The notes: generated by a model not told the origin, from the sequence alone. Shown: positions 28,301-37,289, counted from the stretch's first letter. The stretch: 64,000 nt of DNA from Streptomyces sp. SDr-06 (GCF_003324565.1 NZ_QOLA01000010.1:204529-268528); one strand, 5' to 3'. Numbers and translations: made by a program.

Positions 28301-29254
28301 CACACCCTGTTCGCCCTCAGCCCGGACGGCCGCACCCTCGCGCACGCCCGGACCTCGACGGTTTCAGACGACGAGGAGAAGGACTACCGGGTCCCGACCC
28401 TGTGGAACGTCCACACCGATGAGCCCCTGCCCACCCCGCGCGACCCCAAGCCGCCCTACGCCGCCCGATTGCCGATGACGGGGCTGGCCTTCACCGGCGA
28501 CGGGCGCCGCTTGCTCATCACACGCGACAGCATGGACACCGCCGACACCTGGGATCTGGCCCTGGGACGGCGTCTTGCCCCAGACGGCCAGACCGAAGAG
28601 CACCACTCGGCGCCCCGCTCCCCCTACGCACTGTCCGAACAGCCGCCCGCCCAGGCAGTCCGCCCCGACGGCGCGCTGCTCGCCACACCCCAGCGCACCT
28701 ACACACTGCCCTCCGGGCGGATCGCCCCCGGCTCCCGCACCGCGGACGCGACCGGTGTGCCCGCCTTCAGTCCGGACAGCCGGTTCCTGGCCGTCGGCGA
28801 CGGCACCGGCGCGGTGACCCTGTGGGACGGCGACGGCACCCACGAGCGCGGCATCCTCGCAGCTCCCCGGAGCGTCTCCCGCGCGGGCAGCGCCGACGCC
28901 GTCACCGCCCTGGCCTTCTCTCCCGACGCCACGCTGCTGGCCGTCGCCACGAACAGTGGCACCGTCCAGCTCTGGGATCTTCCCTCCGGCCAGCCCCTCG
29001 GCTCTGCGCTGCCGACCTCCGGCGACCGGGTCGTGGCCGTCGCCTTCAGTCCCGACGGCCGCACCCTGCGCAGCGTGGGCGAGCACGGCGGTGTCCTCGC
29101 CCACCCCGTGGACACGCGGCGTCTGACGGCATGGGTGTGCAAGCGGGCGGGTGGCGGCCTGACACGGAAGGAGTGGGAGACCTATCTGCCGGGCGTGACC
29201 TACCGCGAGACATGCGGCGAGGTTCCAGGAGACGCCCGCACCGCCTCCCCATGA
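25367..29254 (+). CDS. XRE-HTH / nSTAND1 NTPase / WD40 regulator
   Basis: A 1295-residue protein of a type abundant in Streptomyces. An XRE-like helix-turn-helix (about 10-75, with YREMASRAGYSVTALSQAAAG) is followed by an nSTAND1 NTPase with PYRGLARFEPEDEAVFFGR, Walker A GPSGSGKSS near 142-150 and Walker B LIVDQFEELF near 200-209. Next come a single membrane segment at about 509-531 and WD40 repeats to the end, with recurrent FSPDGR and LWD ends. GTG 25367 gives the usual MGRPEKEL start. The layout suggests a membrane-tethered sensor: DNA-binding and NTPase parts inside, beta-propeller outside. Such proteins are linked to signalling or stress and phage responses. Which genes it controls is unknown. 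It is divergent from the subtilase. Confidence 0.88.
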   Translation: MGRPEKELDPAAGPVQRFAHELRTLRREAGTPVYREMASRAGYSVTALSQAAAGDRLPTLPVALAFVAQCGGDREQWTRLWQRAEAEHLARLVARTHDEGTAPYRGLARFEPEDEAVFFGRGHLTDALTELVAAHRFSVVLGPSGSGKSSLLRAGLVPRLRRSWAPLPRAAALRILTPGAHPMRTHGHLLEPAPEPGETWLIVDQFEELFTLCADTREREEFLTHLLAARRPDSRLRVVVGVRADFHAHCLAHADLAAAIGEAVLRVSPLTAKELREAIVKPAAASGLVVERALTNRLVEEVASEPASLPLLSHALRETWRRRRGRALTLAAHYAAGGLHGAIAQTAEDLYAELTPAQERAARRILLGLVAPGDGAPDTRRPVQRAHVLHTGSPADTRTVLDKLARARLITLDHDTVDLTHEALITAWPRLRGWIDDNREQLRRHRRLTQASHHWHTRRRDHAALLRGGELAEAEQAFGGGGLLDLTPSERAFLRASSAARTRTRWARRAVTSVLSVLVVLTVLAGSSAWQQDLIGQRERGKAQEQRQEAAARRLSALAQNTRAQDPTLAMRLNLAAWSLKPTTETRSGLLTASAQQESDTYDVPDGNAPSQRNPVVLSQDGRTAVTSDATGLRAWNVLTRQPVGPQIPLDPKTTNLIHGFSPDGRRAVLDQDVAGPAGGDRTWDLTTGRPVDEHLQALRQVLGYTPDGGFIVDTTSAPHVPQNTIALRDPRTGRTLFERPVVRHPQWTVSPDNQLMALCTEGLGEEPGTDRDLPLQIWDVTGHRGQPTILPGGCGAKSLQFTGDGKSLMTLNTDGLHFWDPVTGKERAQIRQPGLIEATAAGDGQFVVAADAREIRMWRLATPDQPVFRHPLNNEVPRQLRIDPAAGVIRYVTERRRLDYVVRSLSFGPAMGSDWNQDPAVRGAFSQDGSVLAFERRTGDTFYTEAYRVADGRRLARTAGLLCPEQRPTGDDTFNTCHTLFALSPDGRTLAHARTSTVSDDEEKDYRVPTLWNVHTDEPLPTPRDPKPPYAARLPMTGLAFTGDGRRLLITRDSMDTADTWDLALGRRLAPDGQTEEHHSAPRSPYALSEQPPAQAVRPDGALLATPQRTYTLPSGRIAPGSRTADATGVPAFSPDSRFLAVGDGTGAVTLWDGDGTHERGILAAPRSVSRAGSADAVTALAFSPDATLLAVATNSGTVQLWDLPSGQPLGSALPTSGDRVVAVAFSPDGRTLRSVGEHGGVLAHPVDTRRLTAWVCKRAGGGLTRKEWETYLPGVTYRETCGEVPGDARTASP

Positions 29255-29489
29255 AATCCTCCTCAAAGAGGGCCGGAGGAAGAAGCCCCGCCCGGCGCCA
29301 CCGCTCGACCGCTCTCCCGCCGCGGCGGACAACGACGCCGAGCAGGCAGGCGGCACCGGCATCGCTTCGGGCACCGCTGGTCCCCGCCGACGTCGACAGG
29401 AACCAGCGGCAACAAGCAGCGGAGCGGCGCGAGGACCTGCCCGCGGCGCGAGACGCCCTGGCCGACCCGGCCCACCGTCCGCTGATCTC

Positions 29490-30233
29490 CTAGGAGTTCG
29501 GGCTCTTCAGGTGCCGCGTGAAGAACCGGGCTGCGAAGTCCCCCGCCGCCTGCGGGACGCCGGTGTGCCCGCCCATATTGGCGTGCAGGGACTTCTCCTG
29601 GGAGCCGAAGGCATCGAACAGGTCCAGGGCCGCCTGACGGTCATTTCCTTCGTCGTCCCACTGCAGCAGGACGTGCAGGGGAATGGTGACCCGACGGGCC
29701 TCCTCGAATATGACGCGAGGCACGAAACTCCCCGCGAACAATCCGGCGGCCACGATGCGCGGCTCGACCACCGCAAGCCGGATGCCGATCGAGATCACTC
29801 CCCCCGAGTATCCGACCGGGCCGCCGATCTCGGGCAGCGACAGGAGGGCGTCCAAAGTGGCCCGCCACTCCGGGACCGCCCTGTCGACCAGTGGGAGGAC
29901 GACGGCCTCGGCGATCTCGTCGCTCACCGGCCGACCGGCCGCCTGTGCCCGGCGCAGGTCGGCGCGAGCCTGTTCGGCGGCGGCCCACCGGGGCCGGTCA
30001 CCGCTCCCGGGGAGCTCGATGGTGGCCGTGGCGAAGCCCTCCGCCGCGGAGTGCAGGGCCCGGGCCACCAGCCGGGGGTACATCTTGCGCAGTCCCAGGG
30101 GAGGGTGGCCCAGCAGGATCAGCGGAACGGGTGTGGCGGACGCGGGCGTCCACAGGATGCCGGGTATCTCGCCGAGGGTGAATTCACGCTCGACGACGTC
30201 GCCGTCGAGACGCTGCTCAGAAGTGAAATGCAT
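29490..30233 (-). CDS. alpha/beta hydrolase (dienelactone hydrolase-like)
   Basis: A 247-residue hydrolase. The nucleophile elbow is GYSGGVIS and the acid is in LLQWDDEG; the His is in MGGHTGVP. LILLGHPPLG forms the oxyanion strand. The start at 30233 is preferred over 30257 because a GAAAGGG site lies about eight bases upstream of the ATG and the protein then opens on the conserved first strand. The segment from about residue 80 to 130 forms the lid. It is a single gene on the minus strand, divergent from the dehydratase. The substrate is unknown. Confidence 0.78.
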   Translation of the reverse strand: MHFTSEQRLDGDVVEREFTLGEIPGILWTPASATPVPLILLGHPPLGLRKMYPRLVARALHSAAEGFATATIELPGSGDRPRWAAAEQARADLRRAQAAGRPVSDEIAEAVVLPLVDRAVPEWRATLDALLSLPEIGGPVGYSGGVISIGIRLAVVEPRIVAAGLFAGSFVPRVIFEEARRVTIPLHVLLQWDDEGNDRQAALDLFDAFGSQEKSLHANMGGHTGVPQAAGDFAARFFTRHLKSPNS

Positions 30234-30257
30234 GGTCGTGCCCTTTCGGGAGTGCAC

Positions 30258-30750
30258 GGAACGGCGCTCCCGGACGACCTACCGCCCGACCGTGACCCCG
30301 GAGGGGAGCACCCATGTCGATACTGCGTTCACGGGTACCACCTCCTCCATCTCTCGCACGGCCTCCGAAAACGTACCAGCGGTCGCAGGGGCCCGCCAAA
30401 CGAATTCTTGCCCGCGATCCGCGACCGAATACCGAGAGTCCGTTGAATGCCCCGGCTCCCGTGTTACTCAACTCCAGCGCGGCGTCCCGGTCTCCGGGCA
30501 AGAACAGGTCGGCGTCCCGGCCAGACCACGCCGGGCCAGGAGGCATAGCGGTTTCGGTGCCGGCCTCCCCCGGGCCTCGGCACGCCGTTAGGCTGCCTCG
30601 CATGCTGATCACCCGGTGGGCTCTCGTCTGGGCCGCGCTCCACGGGAACCACCGCTTCTGGACGCGTCGACCCGCCTGCGCCCGCCGCATGTTCACGGCC
30701 CGGCGCCCGGCTCAATGAGCCCGGCCCCTCCCCTGACCAGGAGCCTCACC
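30258..30750. other. intergenic region before the dehydratase
   Basis: No conserved gene was recognised in this 493-base gap. It contains a TTAGGCT -10-like box at 30588-30594 that could drive the dehydratase, and a 38-codon ORF starting seven bases after it (separate entry). Confidence 0.5.
30602..30718 (+). CDS. possible 38-residue leaderless ORF
   Basis: ATG 30602 lies seven bases behind TAGGCT (30589-30594), the expected distance for a leaderless start. It would encode 38 residues, rich in Trp and Arg (MLITRWALVW...), ending 32 bases before the dehydratase ATG and in another frame. It could be a leader peptide or chance. There is no conservation evidence. Confidence 0.25.
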   Translation: MLITRWALVWAALHGNHRFWTRRPACARRMFTARRPAQ

Positions 30751-31785
30751 ATGCCCCACCTCGCCTACGGCGACATCAAGTCAGCCGCGGACCGCATCAC
30801 GGGCCACGTGCGACCGGTCGCCGTCGCACCCCTGGATCTCGACGCCATGCGCACCGCGCACCCAGGCGAGTCCGGCCAGGTCTGGGCCGCGTTGGAGTTC
30901 ATCCAGCACACCGGGTCGTTCAAGGCCCGCGGCGCGGTCAACTTCCTCCGCTTCCACCAAGAGGCGGGCACCCTGCCCGACAGCGGGGTGACCATAGCGT
31001 CGGGCGGCAACGCGGGCCTTGCCTGCGCATGGGCCGCACGGCGCCAGGGCGTTACCGCAACGGTGTTCCTGCCCGCCAACGCCCCGACCGTGAAGGTCGA
31101 CAAGCTCCGTTCTTACGGCGCGACCGTGCACCTGGTCGGTGAGCAGTACGCGGAAGCCCTGGCCGCGTGCGAAGCCTTCGCCGAAGACATCGGCGCCCTG
31201 GCCTCCCACGCCTATGACCACCCCCTGATCGCCGCCGGTGCCGGAACGCTTCTCGACGAGATCCGCCGGCAGATACCCGACCTGGACACGGTCGTCGTCG
31301 CCGTCGGCGGCGGGGGCCTGTTCGCCGGAGTGGCCACCGCGGCCCAGCACCACGGCATCCGCACCATCGCCGTCGAACCCCAGAACTGCCGAGCCCTGAA
31401 CGCCGCCCTCGAAGCCGGCGAGCTGGTCGATGTCACCGTGGACTCCGTCGCGTCGGACTCCCTCGGCGCCCGCCGCACGACCAGCATGGCGCTCCACGCG
31501 CTGCGCCAGGAGCGTACGCACTCCGTGCTGGTGCCCGACTCCGCCATCGTCACCGCCCGCCACGCGCTGTGGGAACACCACCGCATCGCCGTCGAGCACG
31601 GCGCGGCCACCGCGCTCGCAGCCCTCACCGCCTGTCCCCGCAGCCTTCCCGACACCACGCCGAAGCCCGAACAGACCCGGACCTCCTACACGCCCAGCCC
31701 CGGCGAACGCGTCGCCGTCGTGCTCTGCGGCGCCAACACCGACCCCGCTTCTCTGCTCACCCCACCCGGCGACCTGTCCCAGTAA
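30751..31785 (+). CDS. PLP-dependent threonine/serine dehydratase
   Basis: A 344-residue fold-type II PLP enzyme that deaminates threonine or serine to the 2-oxo acid and ammonia. The PLP lysine is in GSFKARGAVNF, the substrate loop is SGGNAG, and the phosphate-binding glycine loop is VGGGGLFAG. It lacks the C-terminal ACT-like regulatory domain of biosynthetic IlvA (about 500 residues), so it belongs to the short catabolic or alternative branch. The ATG at 30751 follows AGGAGC. A TAGGCT promoter box lies 160 bases upstream. The next gene on the same strand is a protein of unknown function. Confidence 0.85.
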   Translation: MPHLAYGDIKSAADRITGHVRPVAVAPLDLDAMRTAHPGESGQVWAALEFIQHTGSFKARGAVNFLRFHQEAGTLPDSGVTIASGGNAGLACAWAARRQGVTATVFLPANAPTVKVDKLRSYGATVHLVGEQYAEALAACEAFAEDIGALASHAYDHPLIAAGAGTLLDEIRRQIPDLDTVVVAVGGGGLFAGVATAAQHHGIRTIAVEPQNCRALNAALEAGELVDVTVDSVASDSLGARRTTSMALHALRQERTHSVLVPDSAIVTARHALWEHHRIAVEHGAATALAALTACPRSLPDTTPKPEQTRTSYTPSPGERVAVVLCGANTDPASLLTPPGDLSQ

Positions 31786-31936
31786 TCCCACGGAGCAGAG
31801 AGCGGTTGTGCCGCTGCCGAGGAGTCCCGCCGGCGACTGCGTACCGACCAGGCAGCGGTCCGCCCACTGCCCGACACCGCAGCGGAATCCCATGACAGCG
31901 CGGCAACCGGTCCGGCATCATCACCGGGTGATCGTG

Positions 31937-32557
31937 ATGCAACCCGTTCTGGAGATCTTCCCTGCCGACGACTTTGACCTCTGGCCCACTGACGAGCCCG
32001 AGTCTTACGGGTACCTCGTCCTGGACGGAGAACGGACGGTGGCGGAGGTGGGCACGGCCGTGATGCGGATCGCCGACTGCAACGCCTCCGAGCCGGAGGA
32101 GGAGCACGGGCCGCACCCGACCGACCCGCTCGGCACGTTCCTGCACGGGCTGCTCACCCTGCCCGACCTGTTCGCCTCCGGCGGGTTCCGGGTGAGCGAC
32201 GATGCCACGGGAATCATCTTCGTCGAGCCGGGTTGCTGCAACGGCCTGGAGACCTGGCGGGACTGGCTTGAAGTGCTCGATGGCACCGGCAGCTGCGCCT
32301 TCGGCCACGACCCGTCCTCGATGGCCGAACGCGTCGGCGACACCGTCCGGTTGATCCACGACTCCTACGGGAATGAAGACAGCCCGACGATCGAACTGCC
32401 AGTAGCCCAGGTCCGCACACTCGTTGCCGGAGCCCAGCGGGACTTGCAGGACTTCCTCCGCCTCGCCGCAAGCTGGGCCGAACAACACCTGCCGACCCAC
32501 GCCACCACCGTCACCACCGCCCTGGGACGCGCGCTGAACCTCGAGCCCACACCATGA
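31937..32557 (+). CDS. conserved hypothetical protein
   Basis: A soluble protein of 206 residues from ATG 31937; GTG 31928 or ATG 31892 in the same frame are possible and none has a good ribosome site. The acidic sequence opens QPVLEIFPADDFDLWP and contains a central CC pair (EPGCCNGLETWRDWLEVLDG) and a C-terminal helix. Codon use fits Streptomyces coding DNA. The pattern is typical of small unassigned Streptomyces proteins. No domain was recognised. It lies 151 bases downstream of the dehydratase. Confidence 0.6.
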   Translation: MQPVLEIFPADDFDLWPTDEPESYGYLVLDGERTVAEVGTAVMRIADCNASEPEEEHGPHPTDPLGTFLHGLLTLPDLFASGGFRVSDDATGIIFVEPGCCNGLETWRDWLEVLDGTGSCAFGHDPSSMAERVGDTVRLIHDSYGNEDSPTIELPVAQVRTLVAGAQRDLQDFLRLAASWAEQHLPTHATTVTTALGRALNLEPTP

Positions 32558-33139
32558 CCAGTCCCAGACCCGCCGAGCGGTACCGAGGCCAAGCACTCGG
32601 TGGTGTGGTTCAAGGTTGCGGGGTCCAGGACTGGCCCTGGGAAGGACACGTACGCCGTCACCCGCCCGCCACGCCTGCGCGTGACGGCCCGTCTCGAAGG
32701 CCTGCCACTTGGACTTGCCCTTCGGTGGTTGCCATCGCGGCCCGCCGAGGCGACGGCCGCCGAGTCTTTCGGCGGTACGGCGACGAGGCCAGCCGGACCG
32801 AGCGGGGCGGGCGGACCCGGCTTCGGGCGCGCAGCTCGGGCACCGGCCGTTGCCGCAGGCGAAACCGTCGTCGCCCTCAGCCGTCAACCAGACCGAGCGC
32901 CGGCCTGGGTGACGGCGGAAACCGCACCGCGAGGACGCCGCGGCACCCGCCGGGTCGGGGCAGGCCGACCCTGAGCGACTGGCCATGGGCCTCTTCTCCC
33001 GTCCAACTCGCCTCGCGCAGTGGCCCCTTGTGGGCCCCGCTCCCAAAGGGTGGACCGGCCGCGTCGCCTGGGACAGGGTGTGGCACTGTGATCTGGGCCC
33101 GCACGCCCGCCGGAACAACCGTCGGAAAGGAAACCGATC
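32558..33139. other. 582-base gap with no recognised gene
   Basis: Both strands were read. Frames are open because of high GC, but none gave a recognisable protein, RNA or insertion element. The last 20 bases hold the AAAGGAAA ribosome site of the glutamate dehydrogenase gene, and its promoter is probably in the final 200 bases. Confidence 0.5.
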
Positions 33140-34489
33140 GTGACCGACCCCAAGGACAGACTGGACGCACTGCGGGCAGAGATCGAGCGCCGCAATCCCG
33201 GACAGCCCGAGTTCCATCAGGCCGTGCGAGAAGTCCTGGACACCCTGGGCCCTGTCCTGACTGCCCGCCCCCAGTACGCCGAGCCCGGGCTCGTCGAACG
33301 GCTCCTGGAGCCGGAACGGCAGATCATCTTCCGGGTGCCGTGGACCGATGACCGCGGCCGGGTCCACGTCAACCGTGGCTACCGGGTGGAGTTCAACAGC
33401 GCGCTCGGCCCCTACAAGGGCGGTCTGCGCTTTCACCCGTCGGTGGACATCGGCGTCGTGAAGTTCCTCGGTTTCGAGCAGATTTTCAAGAACGCCCTGA
33501 CGGGGCTCGGTATCGGCGGCGGCAAGGGTGGCAGCGACTTCGACCCGCACGGCAGGTCTGACGCCGAGGTCATGCGCTTCTGCCAGTCGTTCATGACCGA
33601 GCTGTCCCGGCACATCGGCGAGCACACCGACGTGCCGGCCGGGGACATCGGCGTCGGTGGCCGCGAGATCGGCTACCTGTTCGGGCAGTACCGCCGCATC
33701 ACCAACCGCTGGGAGGCCGGTGTCCTGACCGGCAAGGGCCAGGGCTGGGGCGGTTCCGTGATCCGTCCCGAAGCCACCGGCTACGGCTCCGTGCTGTTCG
33801 CCGCGGAAATGCTGAAGGTGCGCGGCGAGTCCCTCGACGGGCTCAGCGCGGTCGTGTCCGGCTCGGGCAACGTGGCTCTGTACACCATCGAGAAGCTCCA
33901 GCAGCTGGGCGCCAACCCGCTGACGGCTTCGGACTCCTCCGGCTACGTCGTCGACGACAAGGGCATCGACCTGGCCCTGCTCAAGCAGATCAAGGAAGTG
34001 GAGCGGGGCCGCATCAGCGAGTACGCCGCCCGGCGCGGCGCCTCGGCCCGCTTCGTGCGCGGAGGCCGCGTCTGGGAGACACCGGCCGACGTGGCCTTCC
34101 CGTCCGCCACGCAGAACGAGCTGAACGCCGAAGACGCGCGCACGCTCATCGCGAGCGGCGTCAAGGCGGTCTCCGAGGGCGCCAACATGCCCACCACCCC
34201 CGAGGCCGTGGACCTCTTCCAGGAAGCGGGTGTCGCCTTCGGCCCCGGCAAGGCCGCCAACGCGGGCGGGGTCGCCGTCAGCGCCCTGGAGATGGCCCAG
34301 AACGCAGGCCGGGTCTCCTGGAGCCGTGAGCGGGTGGAGGACGAACTCGCGGGCATCATGCAGTCCATCCACGCCGTCGCCCACGAGACAGCCGAGCGCT
34401 ACGACGCCCCCGGAAACTATGTGACCGGCGCCAACATCGCAGGCTTCGAACGCGTCGCCGACGCCATGCTCGCCCAGGGCGTCATCTAG
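33140..34489 (+). CDS. gdhA: NADP-specific glutamate dehydrogenase
   Basis: A 449-residue hexameric-type enzyme that makes glutamate from 2-oxoglutarate and ammonium with NADPH. Diagnostic segments are GPYKGGLRFHPSV, GGGKGGSDFDP (with the catalytic Lys) and PAGDIGVGGREIGYLFGQY, all in the N-terminal substrate domain. The NADP Rossmann motif GSGNVA is at about residue 240, followed by the SEGANMPTTPEA and GKAANAGGVAVSALEM segments. Length is normal for bacterial GdhA. GTG 33140 follows AAAGGAAA. It is monocistronic and is a central nitrogen-assimilation enzyme. Confidence 0.95.
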   Translation: MTDPKDRLDALRAEIERRNPGQPEFHQAVREVLDTLGPVLTARPQYAEPGLVERLLEPERQIIFRVPWTDDRGRVHVNRGYRVEFNSALGPYKGGLRFHPSVDIGVVKFLGFEQIFKNALTGLGIGGGKGGSDFDPHGRSDAEVMRFCQSFMTELSRHIGEHTDVPAGDIGVGGREIGYLFGQYRRITNRWEAGVLTGKGQGWGGSVIRPEATGYGSVLFAAEMLKVRGESLDGLSAVVSGSGNVALYTIEKLQQLGANPLTASDSSGYVVDDKGIDLALLKQIKEVERGRISEYAARRGASARFVRGGRVWETPADVAFPSATQNELNAEDARTLIASGVKAVSEGANMPTTPEAVDLFQEAGVAFGPGKAANAGGVAVSALEMAQNAGRVSWSRERVEDELAGIMQSIHAVAHETAERYDAPGNYVTGANIAGFERVADAMLAQGVI

Positions 34490-34688
34490 TCCCTCCCTTC
34501 CGTCCTGCCGCCCGGCAACACGGCGGCGGGCGGAAGGGTGCGCGGCAGCTCGCCTGACAGACGCGGCAACTCCGGCCGCTCGCGGCGCAGTCGTGCTCGC
34601 GGCAGACTCTTGCGACCGCCGTACAAGGGCCTGCTTCCCCGGCACGGAACCAGCGCGCAAGGTCGTTTTCCGTGGGTACCGGTCTCCT

Positions 34689-35549
34689 ATGGGAGACATT
34701 CTCGTGGGCACCTGCTCCTGGACCGACCCCGCGCTGCTGCGCAGCGGCTGGTATCCGTCCGGCCAGCGGGATGCCGAAGGACGGCTGCGGTACTACGCCG
34801 GTCGGTTTCCGGTCGTCGAGGCCGACGCGTCGTACTACGCCCTGCCTCAAGAGCGCGTCAGCCAGATGTGGGCGGAACGCACACCGGACGGATTCACCTT
34901 TGACGTAAAGGCGTTCTCGTTGCTGACCGGGCATCCCACGCGCGAGGCCGTCATGCCGGACGGGCTCCCGCCCGACGCACAGGACGCCGGGGTACTCGAC
35001 GACGTGTGGTCGCGGTTCGCCGAGGGAGTCGGACCGTTACGGAAGGCCGGGCGGCTGGGCAGCGTACTCTTCCAGTTCCCGCCGTGGCTTCGGCCCGGAG
35101 CCCGGGCCGAGCGGCTCCTTGAGCAGACCGCGCGACGCACGGCCGGCTGGCCGATCGCCGTGGAGTTCCGGCATCCCGACTGGTGGCGCACGCGGCAGGC
35201 AGCGTCTACGTGGTCCCGGCTCGCGGACCTCGGCATGGCCGCCGTCGGCGTCGACATGGCTCAGGGGCTGCCTTCCTCCCTGCCGCCCGTCACGCCTGTC
35301 ACGACGTCCCGCTTGGCCGTCGTGCGGTTCCACGGACGCAGCACGTCATGGGGGCGGGGAAGCAAGGAGGACCGCTTCCGGCACGCGTACCACGACGAGG
35401 AACTCGCCACGTGGCTGCCTCGGTTGAGGGACCTTGCCGGGCGGGTGGAACAGGTCCACGTGCTGTTCAACAACTGCTGCGGCGACGCATCGGTGCGGGC
35501 CGCCGAGCAGATGGACCGCCTGCTGCACGGAGGCCACCGCCGGGCGTGA
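34689..35549 (+). CDS. DUF72 family TIM-barrel protein
   Basis: A 286-residue protein of the DUF72 (YecE-like) family. The opening ILVGTCSWTDP and the YYA.RF..VEADASYYALP segment are family signatures, as are FTFDVKAFSLLTGHP and the later AVEFRHPDW. The family has a TIM-barrel fold of unknown biochemical function. ATG 34689 gives the conserved start; the frame is open to 34593. It lies 199 bases downstream of gdhA, behind a 7-bp hairpin at 34508-34533. Confidence 0.88.
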   Translation: MGDILVGTCSWTDPALLRSGWYPSGQRDAEGRLRYYAGRFPVVEADASYYALPQERVSQMWAERTPDGFTFDVKAFSLLTGHPTREAVMPDGLPPDAQDAGVLDDVWSRFAEGVGPLRKAGRLGSVLFQFPPWLRPGARAERLLEQTARRTAGWPIAVEFRHPDWWRTRQAASTWSRLADLGMAAVGVDMAQGLPSSLPPVTPVTTSRLAVVRFHGRSTSWGRGSKEDRFRHAYHDEELATWLPRLRDLAGRVEQVHVLFNNCCGDASVRAAEQMDRLLHGGHRRA

Positions 35550-35677
35550 CGACGGCGGTTCAGGGGTGCTCGGCTCCCCACCCGGCACCGCGAGCCCTTC
35601 TCACAAACTGGGAGTGCGGCGCCGGAACGCCGCCGAACGTTCCGGCATCTTGATCCCGCACAGCAGACGCGAACCAC

Positions 35678-36187
35678 TCAGCTTGCGTGGGGCCGTGCGG
35701 AACCGACGCTGGTGGAGACGGCGGACAGCAGACCGGTGATGACGGCTCCAATGACGAGGAAGACGGCAGCGCTGGCCAGTTGCGTGGCCGTGCTCAGGCT
35801 GGTGGTGAAGGGCATGAGCACGAAGACGACGGTCACCAGAGCGGCGATCCAGACAAAGAAGGCGCGGGGCCGGGCGACGGTGACGAGCAGCAGGTGCAGC
35901 AGCCCGGTGGCCACCAGCGCCGCGCCCACGGCACAGGCCGCCAGATAGCCCGTGGTGGCATCCCCCCACACTCCCGCCCTGCGCGGGGCGAACACCGGCA
36001 CGTCCAGCACGCCGCGCATCAGCAGCGTGACCACGACGGCTGCGAGAGCCGCCACCACGGCCGTCGCCGCGCCGGTCGCCCACAGCCTCCCCGCGGCAAC
36101 CGGTGGCGTCGGGGCCGCCGGACCGCGCTCCGGGTAGGCGGCCGGGCCGTGAGAGGGATACTCCCCGTACGGGGCGGGACCAGACAC
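35678..36187 (-). CDS. DUF6069-like four-helix membrane protein
   Basis: A 169-residue protein. A Pro/Gly/Tyr-rich cytoplasmic N terminus of about 33 residues is followed by four membrane segments (about 36-58, 78-100, 107-127 and 135-157), as in the DUF6069 family common in Streptomyces. GTG 36187 has GAGGTGA just upstream. It is divergent from the WhiB-like gene at 36325. Function is unknown. Confidence 0.72.
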   Translation of the reverse strand: MSGPAPYGEYPSHGPAAYPERGPAAPTPPVAAGRLWATGAATAVVAALAAVVVTLLMRGVLDVPVFAPRRAGVWGDATTGYLAACAVGAALVATGLLHLLLVTVARPRAFFVWIAALVTVVFVLMPFTTSLSTATQLASAAVFLVIGAVITGLLSAVSTSVGSARPHAS

Positions 36188-36324
36188 GAGATCACCTCAC
36201 TCAAGACGTGTCACTTCGTGCCGGTACGAGTGCCCTCCCTCGCACAGTCGATGTGGCGAACCCGGCCCGTCTCCCGCACACGGGCGCCGGTTTGGCCGCG
36301 ACGCTCAGGGGCACCCACCGCCGC

Positions 36325-36588
36325 ATGGAGTGGCTGCGGCCCAGTCAGGGATGGATGCGCGGGGCCGCCTGCGTCGACGCGGACCCGGAACTGTTCTTCC
36401 CCGTGTCGAATGCGGGTCCGGCGCTCAAGGGCAGAGAAGCCGCCAAACGCATCTGCGGCCGCTGCGCGGTCAGCCGCGAGTGCCTGAAGTACTCGCTCGT
36501 CACGGGTCAGTCGGCCGGTATCTGGGGCGGCCTGGCGGAGGAGGAACGGGCAGAGCTGCGGCACAGCACCCTGCGGACCGACTGCTGA
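36325..36588 (+). CDS. WhiB-like (Wbl) iron-sulfur transcription factor
   Basis: An 87-residue Wbl protein. Four Cys ligands for a [4Fe-4S] cluster are at 16, 44, 47 and 53 (AACVDAD and ICGRCAVSREC), followed by the GIWGGL turn that contacts the principal sigma factor. The acidic and basic tail is short. ATG 36325 gives MEWLRPSQGWMRG, the usual start position relative to the first Cys. The ribosome site is weak, and in-frame GTG 36253 or TTG 36292 cannot be excluded. Wbl proteins act as redox- or NO-responsive regulators of development or antibiotic resistance. Which Wbl class this is cannot be told from here. Confidence 0.85.
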   Translation: MEWLRPSQGWMRGAACVDADPELFFPVSNAGPALKGREAAKRICGRCAVSRECLKYSLVTGQSAGIWGGLAEEERAELRHSTLRTDC

Positions 36589-36800
36589 TCGTACGGGGCC
36601 CGCAGCTGCGTCCGGGACCTGCCGTCGGGCCCCCACCCGCAGACCCCGAGAACGCAACGGCCCGAACTCCGCCTCGCGCCAACCCGGTTCACCGGCGCCA
36701 TCCGCGCCCACGCGGGACGGGACGCGGCACCCGCTCAGGTCCCTGCCGACCACCCGGAGGTCAACCCCCTTGTCAGCTCCGCCAATCGCGGCGATACGGG

Positions 36801-37289
36801 TCAGTGGGCGTGCCCGCCCTTCGGCGGCACCTGCTCCTCGGGAACGACGTGGACAGCGGCCTCCTCGGCGCCCGCAGCACCCCCGTCGACGCCCGCGTCG
36901 AAGGCAACGAGTGCCCGGCCGTCGTCCCGACCGTTCAGGTCCTTCGGCGCCACCAGGCGTCCGGCGCGATCCGAACCGGCCTCCGCATCGACCGGCTCAC
37001 CCTCCCCGCCGGGCAGGTCGCCCACGTCGTCGCCCACAGGCTGCTCCTGGTCCGGAACCTCCTGCTTCAATCGCTCGTCCAGGGACTCACCCGCGCGCTG
37101 CTCCGCCGCCGTGACGCCACTCTTCGTCACACCCAGCGGCTTCTCCGGCGGCGAATACCCCTCGTCGAGGATGTCGTCGTACGTGCGCTCGTCAACGGCG
37201 TCCTGAAGATCGAGGGGAGCCGCGTCTTCCTGCTCCTCGTTGCCGTCCGTGGGCTGGTAGACGTCGTCCGCCATGTCGTCGCCGTTCAT
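36801..37289 (-). CDS. DUF5709 family protein
   Basis: A 162-residue, very acidic, soluble protein. The run DDILDEGYSPPEKPLGVTK followed by GESLDERLKQE is the hallmark of the DUF5709 family found throughout Streptomyces. The C-terminal half is Gly/Asp/Ala-rich and probably flexible, ending in a His-containing tail. ATG 37289 is preceded by GAGGT. Function is unknown. It is divergent from the amidohydrolase gene. Confidence 0.78.
   Translation of the reverse strand: MNGDDMADDVYQPTDGNEEQEDAAPLDLQDAVDERTYDDILDEGYSPPEKPLGVTKSGVTAAEQRAGESLDERLKQEVPDQEQPVGDDVGDLPGGEGEPVDAEAGSDRAGRLVAPKDLNGRDDGRALVAFDAGVDGGAAGAEEAAVHVVPEEQVPPKGGHAH

Noticed and set aside
32558..33139. Possible decayed insertion element upstream of gdhA
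   Set aside because: No transposase motifs or terminal repeats could be found on either strand.
34508..34533. Hairpin after gdhA (CCGCCCG...CGGGCGG)
   Set aside because: A 7-bp GC stem is common by chance in this genome and there is no T-run; not listed as a terminator.
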